Below are positions 1 through 9,819 of a stretch of 64,000 bases of DNA, in pieces. Made by a program: the position numbers and the translations under genes. Each line of letters begins with the position of its first letter. The first letter of the stretch is position 1. The notes below the pieces were generated by a model. The model did no database searches, had not been told where the DNA came from, and worked only from the letters and a program-made list of their open reading frames with translations. The stretch comes from Prevotella lacticifex. GTDB lineage: Bacteria > Bacteroidota > Bacteroidia > Bacteroidales > Bacteroidaceae. The DNA lies in assembly GCF_019973375.1 (NCBI RefSeq), contig NZ_BPTV01000002.1:295228-359227 (forward strand), written 5' to 3'.

Positions 1-129
1 GCCGCAAAGATAAGCAATCCCTACGACATTGCTGTGTTCTACATTGCGATTTTGAGCAGTTTGACCACGCAAACCCCTATAAACACTGGAAAAAATTCTG
101 AAAAAAAACATTAGAGCGTCAAACTTGGG
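1..129 (-). mobile_element. 5' end of an IS1634-type insertion sequence (copy A, cut by window start)
   Basis: These 129 bases match the outer end of the two complete copies at 13922-16020 and 17969-20067 almost base for base, ending in the same CCCAAGTTTGAC inverted repeat read on the minus strand. The window begins one base upstream of the expected transposase start codon, so only the promoter side is present; the -7 box TATCTTTG is at 5-12 (minus). The base after the repeat is C (CTAA), whereas the other two copies have TTAA. The other flank is outside the window, so the target duplication cannot be checked. Confidence 0.9.
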
Positions 130-310
130 CTAACATTTTTTCTCCAGTTCCTGGCTCTAGGCTCCAAAAACCAATATACTCCTTCTGAAAAGTAAAATCA
201 TAATAGTCCATAGGATAGCCATTTTGATTTTGTAATACTCAATATTTTGTACTATTAGTCAATTTTAGGAAGCCACAATACTTTGACAAAGCATTGTAGC
301 TTTCTAAAAC
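130..310. other. Intergenic stretch with a possible gene remnant and a terminator
   Basis: Apart from the hairpin at 268-305, I see no complete gene. On the minus strand about 130-235 is an open frame of some 35 codons rich in aromatic residues (reading ...YPMDYYDF...) that runs into the IS end at 129. It may be the remnant of a gene disrupted by IS copy A, but nothing identifies it. Confidence 0.3.
268..305 (-). terminator. Hairpin terminator after the DUF262 gene
   Basis: An inverted repeat of about 17 bp with a 3-base loop (GAAGCCACAATACTTTG against its near-complement, with G-U-type mismatches) lies just downstream of the minus-strand gene ending at 311. The following T-run is weak, so termination efficiency is uncertain. 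It would mark the 3' end of the type I restriction operon. Confidence 0.5.
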
Positions 311-2089
311 CTACTTAGACAATTCTTCATATGCCTTCTTAATCAGGCCAGCCATGAGCACACGTCTCTTGTTCAAGAAGACAGGGTACTCTAGCTTTTC
401 GAAGTCTTCTGGAAGAGCATTCTGTTCACATGCTTTCTTGTAGCCTTCCTCACCGAACCTCTTTCTATATTTATCAACATAAGTATCAGGCGGATTATCT
501 GATATGTCAATATTAGTCGAGTAATCGAGGTAAGTGAAGTTTGCTATCTGATTTCTGTCACGATCATCGCTATACCCAATCAATGTAAGGTAATTCTTTG
601 GGAAGATGTGATGAATATCAACAGCTGACTTCTTACCACTGGCTCCTACAATGAAATATTTGGAGGTTGGTGTCGTACTGAAAAGCATTGGATAGTTTAG
701 CACGTTAAGTGCAGCAACATATCCATACCATATCGGTGAAGAAGTAGAAGAGGTTACAAGGTCATTCAGCAGAGTATACTTGAAGTAATCGTCTGTAAAT
801 ACATTCCTAATTTCTGAATCAAGGTAAGCGACGAATCCCTCCGGGGTGCTGACTGAACGCAAATCCGCAAGTTGCTTCTCAACCTTAGACTCTGGAGAAT
901 CAGTGTAGTACCCAGTGATATTGGCCATAAAGATCCATCTTTGTATAATCTGTTTTAAAGCCATTGATGAAACTTTATACTCAGTCTTACCTATAAGAAA
1001 GAGAAGATAAGAGAAAACGACGGCGTTGTCAGAAGAAATAAGAGAGCTCTTAAGATAGCCAGAATCCGCTTCCAAATTAAGGAAGTTATGCCACAGATTC
1101 AAATTCATAACAATATCAAGGGCGTTTCTAAATTTCTCTAGGTTCTCCTCCTGGACATCTTTAGAGAATTTACCTGTCTGCAAATCCTTTCCTCTCAGGA
1201 GCATGTAAGCATATCTCAATCGTGCACGCTTAAAAGCCAACCCAACCGTCGTACGAATAACGTGCACGGGATCAACCTCTATAATATGGTTATATGAAGT
1301 TCCATCAGCAGGGATACGAGAATCCCTACAGAAATCATTGATCTTCTTGTGAATACTGTTATCATATACAGACAACAATGTCTCGATAAAGTTCTTCTCT
1401 GTAAGTTTTTGACCACCAGAGTTTACACGCACGAAAATCTCAGCTACATCTTCCTCACTGGCATTCGCTTTGATCTCCAATGTGGGAAGTGTGTAGTCTG
1501 CAAGGTTGAGAAGGTCATTAATATTGTTCTCTATCGAAAGTTCATCATCATCGGAAAGTTCCGGCAACCCATCCCTTACTAATTTTTCGTTAAGCTGCTT
1601 GATGTAATGCTTGCGAAACGTCGGTATAGTGTGATTATCATTAGCTGCAAAGACATCACTGATAGCACTGATCCATTCCTGAGAACGCTCATAAGCCTGG
1701 GACCATACCTGCACTTCTTTGGTTCTAGGATTATATGCTATTCTGATATTTCGCTCTTTATATTTGGAATCCTTAATCCTCACACCTTTAACCGCAGCCA
1801 ACAATGCAGTGAGGCGCTGTTGACCATCAATGACGAGATCACGAGGCGACTTGTAGTCCTTATTGTTACTACCTATATGTCTTGTGTTGCCAAAGTCAAC
1901 TGGTGATTCCCAAAGCATTACAAAGCCTATTGGAAATCCTTTCAGCATAGAATCGATTAAGTCTCTTACCTTATTGTCCTTCCAAACGAATGGGCGTTGC
2001 AAATCTGGCAAGCCGATACGGCCTGTTTCCACATCATTGAGTAGATCTCCGATATGTCGGTTTATTGGGGTAAATAATTCCTTTGCCAT
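311..2089 (-). CDS. GmrSD-like DUF262/HNH nuclease
   Basis: This 592-aa protein has the two-domain layout of GmrSD-family (DUF262 plus DUF1524) restriction proteins. The N-terminal DUF262 domain shows QRPFVW at residues 31-36 and DGQQRLTAL at 88-96, the signature of the ParB-like NTP-binding fold. Near residue 490 the sequence IHHIFPKNYL is the His-rich core of an HNH nuclease. Known family members cut modified phage DNA in an NTP-dependent way; that activity is inferred here. It is the last gene of the minus-strand hsdM-hsdS-hsdR cluster, 44 nt after hsdR, and a hairpin follows it. Adding a modification-dependent nuclease to a type I system would cover both unmodified and modified DNA. Length and motifs suggest an intact gene. 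Confidence 0.88.
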   Translation of the reverse strand: MAKELFTPINRHIGDLLNDVETGRIGLPDLQRPFVWKDNKVRDLIDSMLKGFPIGFVMLWESPVDFGNTRHIGSNNKDYKSPRDLVIDGQQRLTALLAAVKGVRIKDSKYKERNIRIAYNPRTKEVQVWSQAYERSQEWISAISDVFAANDNHTIPTFRKHYIKQLNEKLVRDGLPELSDDDELSIENNINDLLNLADYTLPTLEIKANASEEDVAEIFVRVNSGGQKLTEKNFIETLLSVYDNSIHKKINDFCRDSRIPADGTSYNHIIEVDPVHVIRTTVGLAFKRARLRYAYMLLRGKDLQTGKFSKDVQEENLEKFRNALDIVMNLNLWHNFLNLEADSGYLKSSLISSDNAVVFSYLLFLIGKTEYKVSSMALKQIIQRWIFMANITGYYTDSPESKVEKQLADLRSVSTPEGFVAYLDSEIRNVFTDDYFKYTLLNDLVTSSTSSPIWYGYVAALNVLNYPMLFSTTPTSKYFIVGASGKKSAVDIHHIFPKNYLTLIGYSDDRDRNQIANFTYLDYSTNIDISDNPPDTYVDKYRKRFGEEGYKKACEQNALPEDFEKLEYPVFLNKRRVLMAGLIKKAYEELSK

Positions 2090-2133
2090 AATTCGTCATT
2101 TATGATTCCATTTTAATACCTATAACCCAGGAG

Positions 2134-5100
2134 CTATTTCCCTGCCGGTCCTGGTTCCGCAGCCATTGCATAGCTGTCGCCCTCCTCTTGATTTGGCTTA
2201 TAATGGTTTTCTTTGTGATACTCCTTATAGTTCTCAACCTGAGAGAGTACACGATCATAGACCTCCTTATCCCACTGAGGTGGAAAGCCATTTAGATATA
2301 GAGTCTTGATGATGTCATTCTTCAGCTGAGCCTTGATGTTATAGTTATTCAGCCAGTCGGCATAGAAGTCATTGTTATCGATGAGCTTCTTGATCTCTGA
2401 GGCGAGTTTCTTGCATTTTTCGTCTGGATATTCAAACTTTTGCCGATCACGGATATCAACAAGAATATCATAGAATGCCTTCTCTTCGAAGGTGATACCG
2501 AGTTTCTTGAAAGCCTGGCGGTCAGTCTTCAACTCCTTGAAGATGTTCTTTAGCTTCTCTGTAAGGTCATCCACCTTCTTATGTATCATGCCATTGATCT
2601 CATCAAGGGTTCCATTGACGGTCTTGTTGACTTGCTCTATCTTGCGATCGTTATATTCATCGACAACCTGTTGGAGCATCAAGGCAAAGTGTTCAGCTTT
2701 CACCTTATTTGTCTTAGCATAATCTTTGATAGCACGTTTAAGCATCTTGACGAGGATCTGGAACTTTGTGTTCGGCATTTTCACGTCGTCAAGTTCATGC
2801 ATGAAAGCATCACCGAAGATATCTTCTTCAGAGTTAATGTGCAGGATGGTCTCGACATTATTAAATCGCAGGGCCTCTTCCACCATCTTCTCTACATCAC
2901 GGTTCATTTGGGCAGCAGATTTCTGACTGTCTGATATCTTTCTGAGATAAGAACTAATAGCCATGAATGTCTGACTATATGCAATATCCTCTTCGGTAAG
3001 TACACCGGCAGGATTGCATATCTCAAAGGCTTTCTTCAGTCTCCTCACATGAGCGAGAAATACTGTCTTAGGCTCCGGATCTTTCTTGTCGTTCTTAGTC
3101 AGTGACAACACAAACTCTACGGCGCTCTGTAAACACTGCAGGCGGATGAGAGGCTGACACTTAGGATCAAGGAAGGGAGTAAAGTCAAAGCCATGGAAGA
3201 ATTCGCAAAGGATGCTGATCTCATTCTTCAGCACCTTGTAGGTATTCTCTATCTCATCTTCGTTGCTTTCCTGTTCGTTGCCGTACATCTTAAGAGCCCG
3301 TTTCATATTCTCGCGAATGCCGAGATAATCGACGATAAGTCCATAGTCCTTTCCTGGGCTCTTACGGTTCACGCGGCTGATGGTCTGAATCAGCGTATGT
3401 TTCTGCAGTGGCTTATCGTTGTACATCACCGTGAGCGACGGACAGTCATAACCGGTAATCCACATATCGACAACGATGGCGATGTGGAAGTTGCTTCGCT
3501 CATTCTTGAACTGCTTGTCGAGCCATTTGCGATGATCTTTATCACCGAAGGCATCATACATTTCTTTCTTGTCGTTAGCTCCCTGAGTTCCCACAAGATT
3601 GATGTATGCCACAGGCTCCAGCTGTTTCAACTCCTTCTCTGTGTATTTAGATTCGTCCATAGCCCTCTTTGGCTCTACCCATTCGGGGCGGAGCTGAGCA
3701 ATGATGTTATATACCGTAAAAGCAATCTTGCGGTTGGCACAGACGATCATAGCTTTCTGCAGCTGCTCGGGCTGGTCGAACAAGCGTTTCTCCCAATGAC
3801 CAATGATATCTTTGGCTACGCGCTCCAAGCGGTTTTTGTCGCCAATTATGATTTCCAAAGAAGACATAGCTTTTTTCGATTTCTCTATCTCCTCCTGTGT
3901 AGAACCTTCGTCGGCACACTTGGCATAATAGTCTTCTATCTCTTTCACCTTTTCGGGATCAAGATTTGCCTTTGCCATGCGGCCTTCATAATAGATAGGC
4001 ACAGTGATGCCATCATCAACACTCTGCTTCATTGTATATCGGTCTACCTCTGCACCGAACACATGTACCACCTCATCAATTGGCGTTCCTGTGAAACCGA
4101 CGTATGTAGCCCGTGGTAGGGCGTCACGTAGATATTTGGCAAAACCATAGGTGATGAATGCACCAACCTCACCTTTCTTCTCATCGGCATTCACCTTGAG
4201 ATGAGAGCCTATATTGTCCTGAGTACGATGTGCTTCATCACTAAAGCAAATGATGTTCGAACGGTCGGATAAGAGACCTGTAGAGCTAGTGAATTTCTGA
4301 ATGGTAGTGATATACATACCACCGCCTTTCAGTGCCCTCAGTTCTTTCTCCAATTCGTCACGACTCTCGAAGGCTTTGATATTATTATCGGCAAGATAAG
4401 TCTTGGAGTTAACAAAGAGTTTCGTACTCTGATCTTCCAGATCTTCCCGGTCCACGATAAGAAGAATCGTTGGATTGTCAACCTTGTTCAGACAACGCAG
4501 CTTCAGTTGACGCGCCAAGAAAAGCATCGTATAGGTCTTGCCGCAGCCTGTGGCACCGAAGTAATGACCACCCTTACCATCACCACCTCTGCTGTGGAGA
4601 TGCTGTAGGATATGGTCACGAAGCTTACGTGTGGCGAAGAACTGTGGATAGCGGCAGACGATCTCCAACTCCTTGTCTTCCTTGTCATTGGTATCAGGAT
4701 AATAGACGAAGTCCCGCAGTATCTCGCAGAGCCTTGAAGGTGACAATGCGCCTTTAACCAGCGTACGCAACTGATCGAGAGCTTTGGCTGGATTATCGTC
4801 ATTCTCTACCTTCTTCCATGCGTAGAAATACTCGAATGGTGAGAAGATGGTACCCAGACGGCTATTGCTGCCATCGCTGATGACGGCAAGTGAACAGTAT
4901 TTCAAAAGTGAAGGGATATCACGGCGATAGCGTATTGTAATCTGATCATGTGCATCACTGATAGTTGCGTTCTCGTCTGTAGGATTCTTCAGTTCAATGA
5001 TACCGACGGGAATACCATTGATGAAAAGCATGATGTCCGGACGGCGGTTCTCATCGCCCTGATGATACTCAAACTGGTTGACACAACGGAAGATGTTACG

Positions 5101-5445
5101 CTCGGGATGTTCAAAGTCGATGAGGCTGAGATGTATTGTTGGCCGACCGTCGGCATAGTGATAGTCAAAACCGTTAGTATACAGCAAATAGGCATTGCGG
5201 TTGGCAGCATAGTCGGTCGTTCCGCTGATGTTCTCTAACTTTGCCTCAATGAGCGCCATATCTTCGGCGGAGAAATACTGGTCATCTTGATATTTGCTGT
5301 CGAGGAAAGCTTCGAGATCTTCCAAAAGCAACGGTTCAGTGAAGGGTCTATGGATATCCTCACCATAACTATATTCCCAGCCTTCTTGCTGCAACAGATC
5401 AATGAAGGCCTCCTCGTAATCGCTCTCAAAATATTTACCGGTCAT
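2134..5445 (-). CDS. hsdR: Type I restriction endonuclease subunit R
   Basis: An intact 1,103-aa HsdR, the translocating and cutting subunit of a type I restriction-modification complex. The N-terminal PD-ExK nuclease is visible as D137 and E151-L-K153 (RPDIML...IIELKNP). The SF2 helicase motor has Walker A GATGCGKT at about 297-304, DEAH at 403-406 and a GFTGTP motif III/IV region. A long coiled C-terminal region, which docks on the methylase in this family, completes the protein. It starts 3 nt after the hsdS stop and ends 44 nt before the DUF262 gene, so the genes are surely co-transcribed. I see no frameshift or missing catalytic residue. Confidence 0.96.
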   Translation of the reverse strand: MTGKYFESDYEEAFIDLLQQEGWEYSYGEDIHRPFTEPLLLEDLEAFLDSKYQDDQYFSAEDMALIEAKLENISGTTDYAANRNAYLLYTNGFDYHYADGRPTIHLSLIDFEHPERNIFRCVNQFEYHQGDENRRPDIMLFINGIPVGIIELKNPTDENATISDAHDQITIRYRRDIPSLLKYCSLAVISDGSNSRLGTIFSPFEYFYAWKKVENDDNPAKALDQLRTLVKGALSPSRLCEILRDFVYYPDTNDKEDKELEIVCRYPQFFATRKLRDHILQHLHSRGGDGKGGHYFGATGCGKTYTMLFLARQLKLRCLNKVDNPTILLIVDREDLEDQSTKLFVNSKTYLADNNIKAFESRDELEKELRALKGGGMYITTIQKFTSSTGLLSDRSNIICFSDEAHRTQDNIGSHLKVNADEKKGEVGAFITYGFAKYLRDALPRATYVGFTGTPIDEVVHVFGAEVDRYTMKQSVDDGITVPIYYEGRMAKANLDPEKVKEIEDYYAKCADEGSTQEEIEKSKKAMSSLEIIIGDKNRLERVAKDIIGHWEKRLFDQPEQLQKAMIVCANRKIAFTVYNIIAQLRPEWVEPKRAMDESKYTEKELKQLEPVAYINLVGTQGANDKKEMYDAFGDKDHRKWLDKQFKNERSNFHIAIVVDMWITGYDCPSLTVMYNDKPLQKHTLIQTISRVNRKSPGKDYGLIVDYLGIRENMKRALKMYGNEQESNEDEIENTYKVLKNEISILCEFFHGFDFTPFLDPKCQPLIRLQCLQSAVEFVLSLTKNDKKDPEPKTVFLAHVRRLKKAFEICNPAGVLTEEDIAYSQTFMAISSYLRKISDSQKSAAQMNRDVEKMVEEALRFNNVETILHINSEEDIFGDAFMHELDDVKMPNTKFQILVKMLKRAIKDYAKTNKVKAEHFALMLQQVVDEYNDRKIEQVNKTVNGTLDEINGMIHKKVDDLTEKLKNIFKELKTDRQAFKKLGITFEEKAFYDILVDIRDRQKFEYPDEKCKKLASEIKKLIDNNDFYADWLNNYNIKAQLKNDIIKTLYLNGFPPQWDKEVYDRVLSQVENYKEYHKENHYKPNQEEGDSYAMAAEPGPAGK

Positions 5446-5448
5446 AAG

Positions 5449-6594
5449 CTATTTCTTTTCTAATGAATTTAGTCTTAAACTGTTAACGGTCGACAATATA
5501 CTTATTTCTTTCTCCAGTGAATATTGATATCTAAAGAGTTTTTCTATTATGCTTTGGAAATCAACAAGAAGTCCTTGGGGTGGTAAGACAACAGAATATT
5601 GTCCTAATGTTTTTCCCGAGACTTCAGCAAAAGTAGAGCCTGTATTCTGCGACGCGATCATCTCCTTCATATGCTTTAGCGTATAATACACATATCCATT
5701 CCCGATTTCTTTCTTCGGTATAATAGACTTAAATCCTTGATTTGTACAAACTTCATTGACTGCTATACCTAATAATCCTATTGGAGCTCGAGAAGAAAAG
5801 AGTACTGATCCGGTTGGTAACATTCTAGTACTGGCTGATTTATATCCAGCTTCAGTGATATCTCTGTCACCTCTACTAATAAACTTTTTATTTTGCTTTG
5901 ACAAATCAGCCGGGGAAAGCCAATGAATGCCATCATTGGTCCAGTACTCAGGATGCTCTGTAGAAGGTGTTGCGCCACTTACAATTTCACCCAAGTCAGA
6001 AATATGCCCTACTTCCCACCCTTCTGGCGGATTATCTTGATCTATTCCTTCGACAAATGTATGTCGATAGAGAGTCATAGCGGTTTGCTCAAGCTTCTCA
6101 ATAATCCGCTTGTTGACAGAAATACGATTATCTATAGCCTCGTATTCTGCTACAATGCGATTCTGCTCATCAATGGAAGGAACCGGTAACATTACATCGC
6201 ACATTTCTTCCCAATTAAAGAACTCATGAGCACTTCCTTTTGACATGTATAACGCGTAGCGATCGAAGTCAGGACGCTTATACCACATCATTAAATATTT
6301 GGGATTCAGAAGTTTCTTATTCTTGATCCGAAACACTTGATATGCGGAAGATACAGTGCAGTCAGGCCCTTGGCGGTAAGCTATTGATATCTTATCGCCG
6401 TTACGGGTTGTTGCACGATTATAGGCAAAATAACCAGTACGAACTATCTTGTCAGCCCTCGAATTAGTTGCAACTTGTTTTGGCGCTTGAAAATATTTGT
6501 TATTATTAATTCCTTGTGCCAATTTTACTTTCAAGTCGCTGTTTCTTTCATCTATCGGCTCAATGAATTCCCCAAGTCTTTTATATGATGTCAT
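5449..6594 (-). CDS. hsdS: Type I restriction specificity subunit S
   Basis: A 381-aa HsdS with the expected two target-recognition domains, each followed by a conserved helical spacer. The first half ends in the central conserved region around residues 140-175 (PVPSIDEQNRIVAEYEAI followed by KLEQTAMTLYRHTF). The second TRD starts near PPEGWEVGHISDLGEIVSG and carries the typical STRMLPTGSVLFSSRAPIG segment. It sets the bipartite DNA site for HsdM and HsdR. Its first 14 nt overlap the end of hsdM, indicating translational coupling. The C-terminal helix is a little short but plausible. I found no second hsdS cassette or inverted repeats to suggest phase variation. Confidence 0.93.
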   Translation of the reverse strand: MTSYKRLGEFIEPIDERNSDLKVKLAQGINNNKYFQAPKQVATNSRADKIVRTGYFAYNRATTRNGDKISIAYRQGPDCTVSSAYQVFRIKNKKLLNPKYLMMWYKRPDFDRYALYMSKGSAHEFFNWEEMCDVMLPVPSIDEQNRIVAEYEAIDNRISVNKRIIEKLEQTAMTLYRHTFVEGIDQDNPPEGWEVGHISDLGEIVSGATPSTEHPEYWTNDGIHWLSPADLSKQNKKFISRGDRDITEAGYKSASTRMLPTGSVLFSSRAPIGLLGIAVNEVCTNQGFKSIIPKKEIGNGYVYYTLKHMKEMIASQNTGSTFAEVSGKTLGQYSVVLPPQGLLVDFQSIIEKLFRYQYSLEKEISILSTVNSLRLNSLEKK

Positions 6595-8179
6595 AACCTA
6601 GCTTCTTAAAAACTTCTTCAACAGCCTTACGACTTTCTTCTTCCTCATACAGTAGTGAAGATAGTTCAGACTGTATCTGTTTCATCTCCGTGTCGTAATC
6701 CACTATCTCTTTACTGCTCTTGAATGGGATATATTTGCTTGGTACGAGCGACCAATTCTGCTTTTCTATTTCGTCAATAGTCGCAGAATAGCAGTACCCA
6801 TCCTCGTTATGATAGTCACCATCGACAATCTGCCACTGATGAACAGTTTGGGATATTTTCTGAATTTCTTCTTCTGAGAATCGGATAAACTTCTTGTCAT
6901 ATACTTCGCCCAACTGACGGAGGTCCATAAACAAAACCTCATCAGTGCGGTCACGATAGCTGATTATTCGTCCATTCTGCCGGGCAGTACGAGCATGCTT
7001 ATTTTTGTTTATAAGCCACAAGGTAACGCTAATGTCTGTGGAATAGAACATCTTATGAGGAAGAATTACAAGTCCTTCAACGAGATGATTCTCAATCAGC
7101 TTACGGCGTATCTCCAGTTCTACACCTTCTCCCGACAGTGCACCATTGGCAAGCAGGAAGCCCGCTTTACCGTTAGCAGAGAGCTTGGAGACGATATGCA
7201 GGATCCAAGCATAGTTAGCATTGGATGCTGGTGGCACTGCATAACCGTCCCAGCGATAGTCATCGGTGAGTTCATCATTGCCACGCCAGTTCTTCAGATT
7301 GAACGGTGGGTTCGCCATAATATAATCGAAGCGTTTGCCCTTATGCTGATCGTCAGTGAAGGTGGAAGCCGGTTTCTTTCCAAGATCATTACTGATGCCA
7401 CGGGCGGCAAGATTCAGTTTGGCAAGGCGATAAGTTGCCGGTTCGCTCTCCTGACCATATACATTCACGGCTTTTGTGTTGCCACCTTTGCTGGCGATAA
7501 GCCGTACGCTCTGAACAAACATACCTCCAGAACCACAACAAGGATCATAAAGCGTACCATCGAAAGGCTCAAGGACATTAGCCATCAGTTCAACGACGCT
7601 CTGAGGTGTATAGAACTCGCCCTCCTCCTTATCCGAGTTGATGGAGAAAGCCTGAAGAAAGTACTCGTAGACGCGACCTATCAGATCATGATTGACATCA
7701 AACTTAGACTGGTCTATCTCATCAACATGGTCCACGACGGCTTTGATGATACGCGGCTCGAGGTTGGCCTGCGTAAAGAGGCCAAGGCGGAATGTTCCTT
7801 TCAGTTTTGGTTCTGTATTATCGAGCTTACGCAGACAGTTGTCAAACTCCACATTCATCACCGTTGGGTCGAGGTTGCGCAGCGTCTCCCATCGGCAGTC
7901 CTCATCGAGCCAGAACACCCCAGCCTTGTCGTAGCTGCTTCGTTCATTGAGCATCATCTGCTTGAAGTTCTCATCACCAGGGATTGTCTTTTCTGCATCC
8001 TCGGCAATAGCCTTCTGCTGCTGCTCAAAGTTGTATCCGGCAAACTTCAGGAAGACAAGCGTAAGCAATACGTCTCGCTTGTCTATCATCTGTGCCTTGC
8101 CTCGCAATGCATCACGGCATGCGAAGAGTATATCTTCAAGACTCTTGGTCTTCTCTTTCGTTGCTTTCTTCTTAGCCAT
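6581..8179 (-). CDS. hsdM: Type I restriction methyltransferase subunit M
   Basis: An N6-adenine methyltransferase of 532 aa. Motif I is DPCCGSGG near residues 213-220, and the catalytic NPPF sits at about 290-293 (IMANPPFNLKNW). The N-terminal helical HsdM_N domain is complete. I place the start at 8179 (MAKKKATKEK). The frame is also open from a GTG at 8191-8189, but that codon includes the first base of the IS1380 element that begins at 8191, so it cannot be the original start. The gene is followed by hsdS with a 14-nt overlap. Before the IS insertion it stood about 12 nt behind the HsdM-HsdS fusion gene, so one long operon has been split; the IS may now supply or block its transcription. 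Confidence 0.94.
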   Translation of the reverse strand: MAKKKATKEKTKSLEDILFACRDALRGKAQMIDKRDVLLTLVFLKFAGYNFEQQQKAIAEDAEKTIPGDENFKQMMLNERSSYDKAGVFWLDEDCRWETLRNLDPTVMNVEFDNCLRKLDNTEPKLKGTFRLGLFTQANLEPRIIKAVVDHVDEIDQSKFDVNHDLIGRVYEYFLQAFSINSDKEEGEFYTPQSVVELMANVLEPFDGTLYDPCCGSGGMFVQSVRLIASKGGNTKAVNVYGQESEPATYRLAKLNLAARGISNDLGKKPASTFTDDQHKGKRFDYIMANPPFNLKNWRGNDELTDDYRWDGYAVPPASNANYAWILHIVSKLSANGKAGFLLANGALSGEGVELEIRRKLIENHLVEGLVILPHKMFYSTDISVTLWLINKNKHARTARQNGRIISYRDRTDEVLFMDLRQLGEVYDKKFIRFSEEEIQKISQTVHQWQIVDGDYHNEDGYCYSATIDEIEKQNWSLVPSKYIPFKSSKEIVDYDTEMKQIQSELSSLLYEEEESRKAVEEVFKKLGYDII

Positions 8180-8241
8180 ATCTATTATCACCTTAATTCC
8201 GCAACTAATTGCGTAATTCTTTATTAATATTTTTTATAAGT

Positions 8242-8268
8242 CTCTGAGGAACAATAAGTTCCCCAGAG
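8242..8268 (+). terminator. Hairpin near the left end of the IS1380 element
   Basis: CTCTGAGGAAC and GTTCCCCAGAG form an 11-bp stem with one mismatch and a 5-base loop, followed by TTTT. It lies just inside the element and upstream of the transposase. There it could stop transcripts entering from outside, a known way that insertion sequences limit transposase production. The function is inferred from position and shape. Confidence 0.45.
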
Positions 8269-8336
8269 TTTTGCCATTTGCAGAATTTTCACTAACTTTA
8301 TGGTGTCAAAACAAAAATAGTTCAATTCTAAATGAC

Positions 8337-9641
8337 ATGGCAAAAGTAGCAATAAAATATGATAACATAGTCCCCTACGGCGGAATTTTTTATGCTATGA
8401 ACGAATTTAAACGCGCAGGACTGGACAAACTGGTAGACGGGCGGCTTAATCTCCGCTGTGCGAACTATGGCTATCAGTACAGCGATATCATGCTTGCGCT
8501 ATTCTGCATATATCTCTGTGGCGGTGACCACATAGAGGATATTACAACCATATTGAACAAGTATCTGAGCACTGCCCCAGATGCGAGGATACCAAGTTCT
8601 GACACCATCGCCCGTGGGCTGAAGGAGCTGAGTGCCATGAGTATAGCCTATACGAGTAAAGCTGGCAACGTATATGCGCATGATCCTGCCATGAAACTAA
8701 ATTCCTTGATGCTTGACATGGCATTGCTGCTTGGCCTTATGAAAAAGGGTCAGGGCATTGATGTCGACTTTGACAACGAGTTCATCCCCGCTGAGAAAAG
8801 CGACGCGCTGTATTCCTATAAAAAACAGCGCGGCTACTTCCCGGGCGTGATGACATCCGGTCCGCTGATAATCGGCATTGAAAACAGGCAGGGCAACTCG
8901 AATGTCAAGTTTGAGCAAGTGGAAGAGCTGACACGCATGCTGGACAATATCGAGGCTCACGGACTTTATGTGCGCATGTTCCGTGCCGATTGCGGCTCGT
9001 TCATCAAGGAACTTGTTGAGGAGCTCTTTCTTCGGACAGAGACGTTTTACCTCCGTGCCAGCAGCTGTGCTGACCGCAGGCAGATGTATGAACAGTGCAA
9101 GGATTGGCGTCACACGTCGGTAAATGGCCAGGATATGGACGTCGCATCATTTGAATTCACCGAATTCCTTTCCGACTGGCATTTACGGCTTGTAGTGCAG
9201 CGCACCAAGATGGACGCAGAACAGGGAGAGCGGTTCCTGCCCGGCATGGAATATATGTACCGCGCCATACTGACCAGCGACCATAACAGCACTGAAGAAC
9301 AAGTCATTGACAAGTACAATCAGCGAGGCGCCTGCGAGAAAAATTTCGACGTTCAGAATAACGACTTCGGTTGGGCTCATCTCCCGTTCTCAACCATGGA
9401 GGACAACACGGTGTTCCTTCTCTTTACCGCCATGCTGAAGAATTTCTATCAGTACTTGTTGTCAAAGGTCAGCGCAATCTTTCCCGGTATAGACATGAAA
9501 AGTCGCCTTAAGCGCTTTGTCTTTGCCTTCATTGTTGTTCCGGCTAAATGGGTCCGTGTCGCCAGGCAATGGACTCTGAATATCTACACTAAGAACAGAT
9601 GGTTGCACTACTGGACCATTTTCAACGCCAGCTACGGATGA
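8337..9641 (+). CDS. IS1380-family transposase
   Basis: A 434-aa DDE transposase. IS1380-type landmarks include DVDFDNEFIPAEKSDALYSY, the KKQRGYFPGV segment and the IGIENRQGNSNVKFEQ stretch that follows it. The acidic residue of the second catalytic block is in RMFRADCGSF and the last block is in YNQRGACEKNF. I chose the ATG at 8337 (MAKVAIKYDN) over the longer open frame from 8271, because the extra 22 residues overlap the hairpin and do not look like protein. No frameshift is visible, so the element may still be active. Confidence 0.94.
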   Translation: MAKVAIKYDNIVPYGGIFYAMNEFKRAGLDKLVDGRLNLRCANYGYQYSDIMLALFCIYLCGGDHIEDITTILNKYLSTAPDARIPSSDTIARGLKELSAMSIAYTSKAGNVYAHDPAMKLNSLMLDMALLLGLMKKGQGIDVDFDNEFIPAEKSDALYSYKKQRGYFPGVMTSGPLIIGIENRQGNSNVKFEQVEELTRMLDNIEAHGLYVRMFRADCGSFIKELVEELFLRTETFYLRASSCADRRQMYEQCKDWRHTSVNGQDMDVASFEFTEFLSDWHLRLVVQRTKMDAEQGERFLPGMEYMYRAILTSDHNSTEEQVIDKYNQRGACEKNFDVQNNDFGWAHLPFSTMEDNTVFLLFTAMLKNFYQYLLSKVSAIFPGIDMKSRLKRFVFAFIVVPAKWVRVARQWTLNIYTKNRWLHYWTIFNASYG

Positions 9642-9819
9642 GCCAAACGTTTTGGAGGTTAACAATGTAATATCCCTAATGGGGGTAAGGGGGCTTTGTA
9701 CGCTCATATCAGTTAGGATATGGCAAAAAGCCAGTTTGAACAAGAGAAATTGCATTCTGGGCGGTTTTGACCGCAATGGCCTGAGACTATTAGTAGGGTT
9801 GCGGAATTGAGGTATCAAT

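Larger units (their letters stand above)
8191..9812 (+). mobile_element. IS1380-family insertion sequence (1,622 bp, 5-bp TSD)
   Basis: The ends are imperfect inverted repeats, CCTTAATTCCGCAAC on the left and its near-complement (one mismatch in 15) at 9798-9812. A perfect 5-bp direct repeat TATCA flanks the element at 8186-8190 and 9813-9817, which fixes the boundaries. One transposase gene lies inside. It landed between the 3' end of the hsdMS fusion gene and the start of hsdM, separating two parts of one operon while leaving both reading frames unbroken. Confidence 0.93.

Noticed and set aside
8179..8191. GTG at 8191 as the hsdM start
   Set aside because: The GTG includes the first base of the IS1380 element; the ATG at 8179 gives the normal N-terminus.
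6995..8227. 410-aa plus-strand open frame
   Set aside because: Antisense of hsdM, low-complexity hydrophobic translation, no family pattern.
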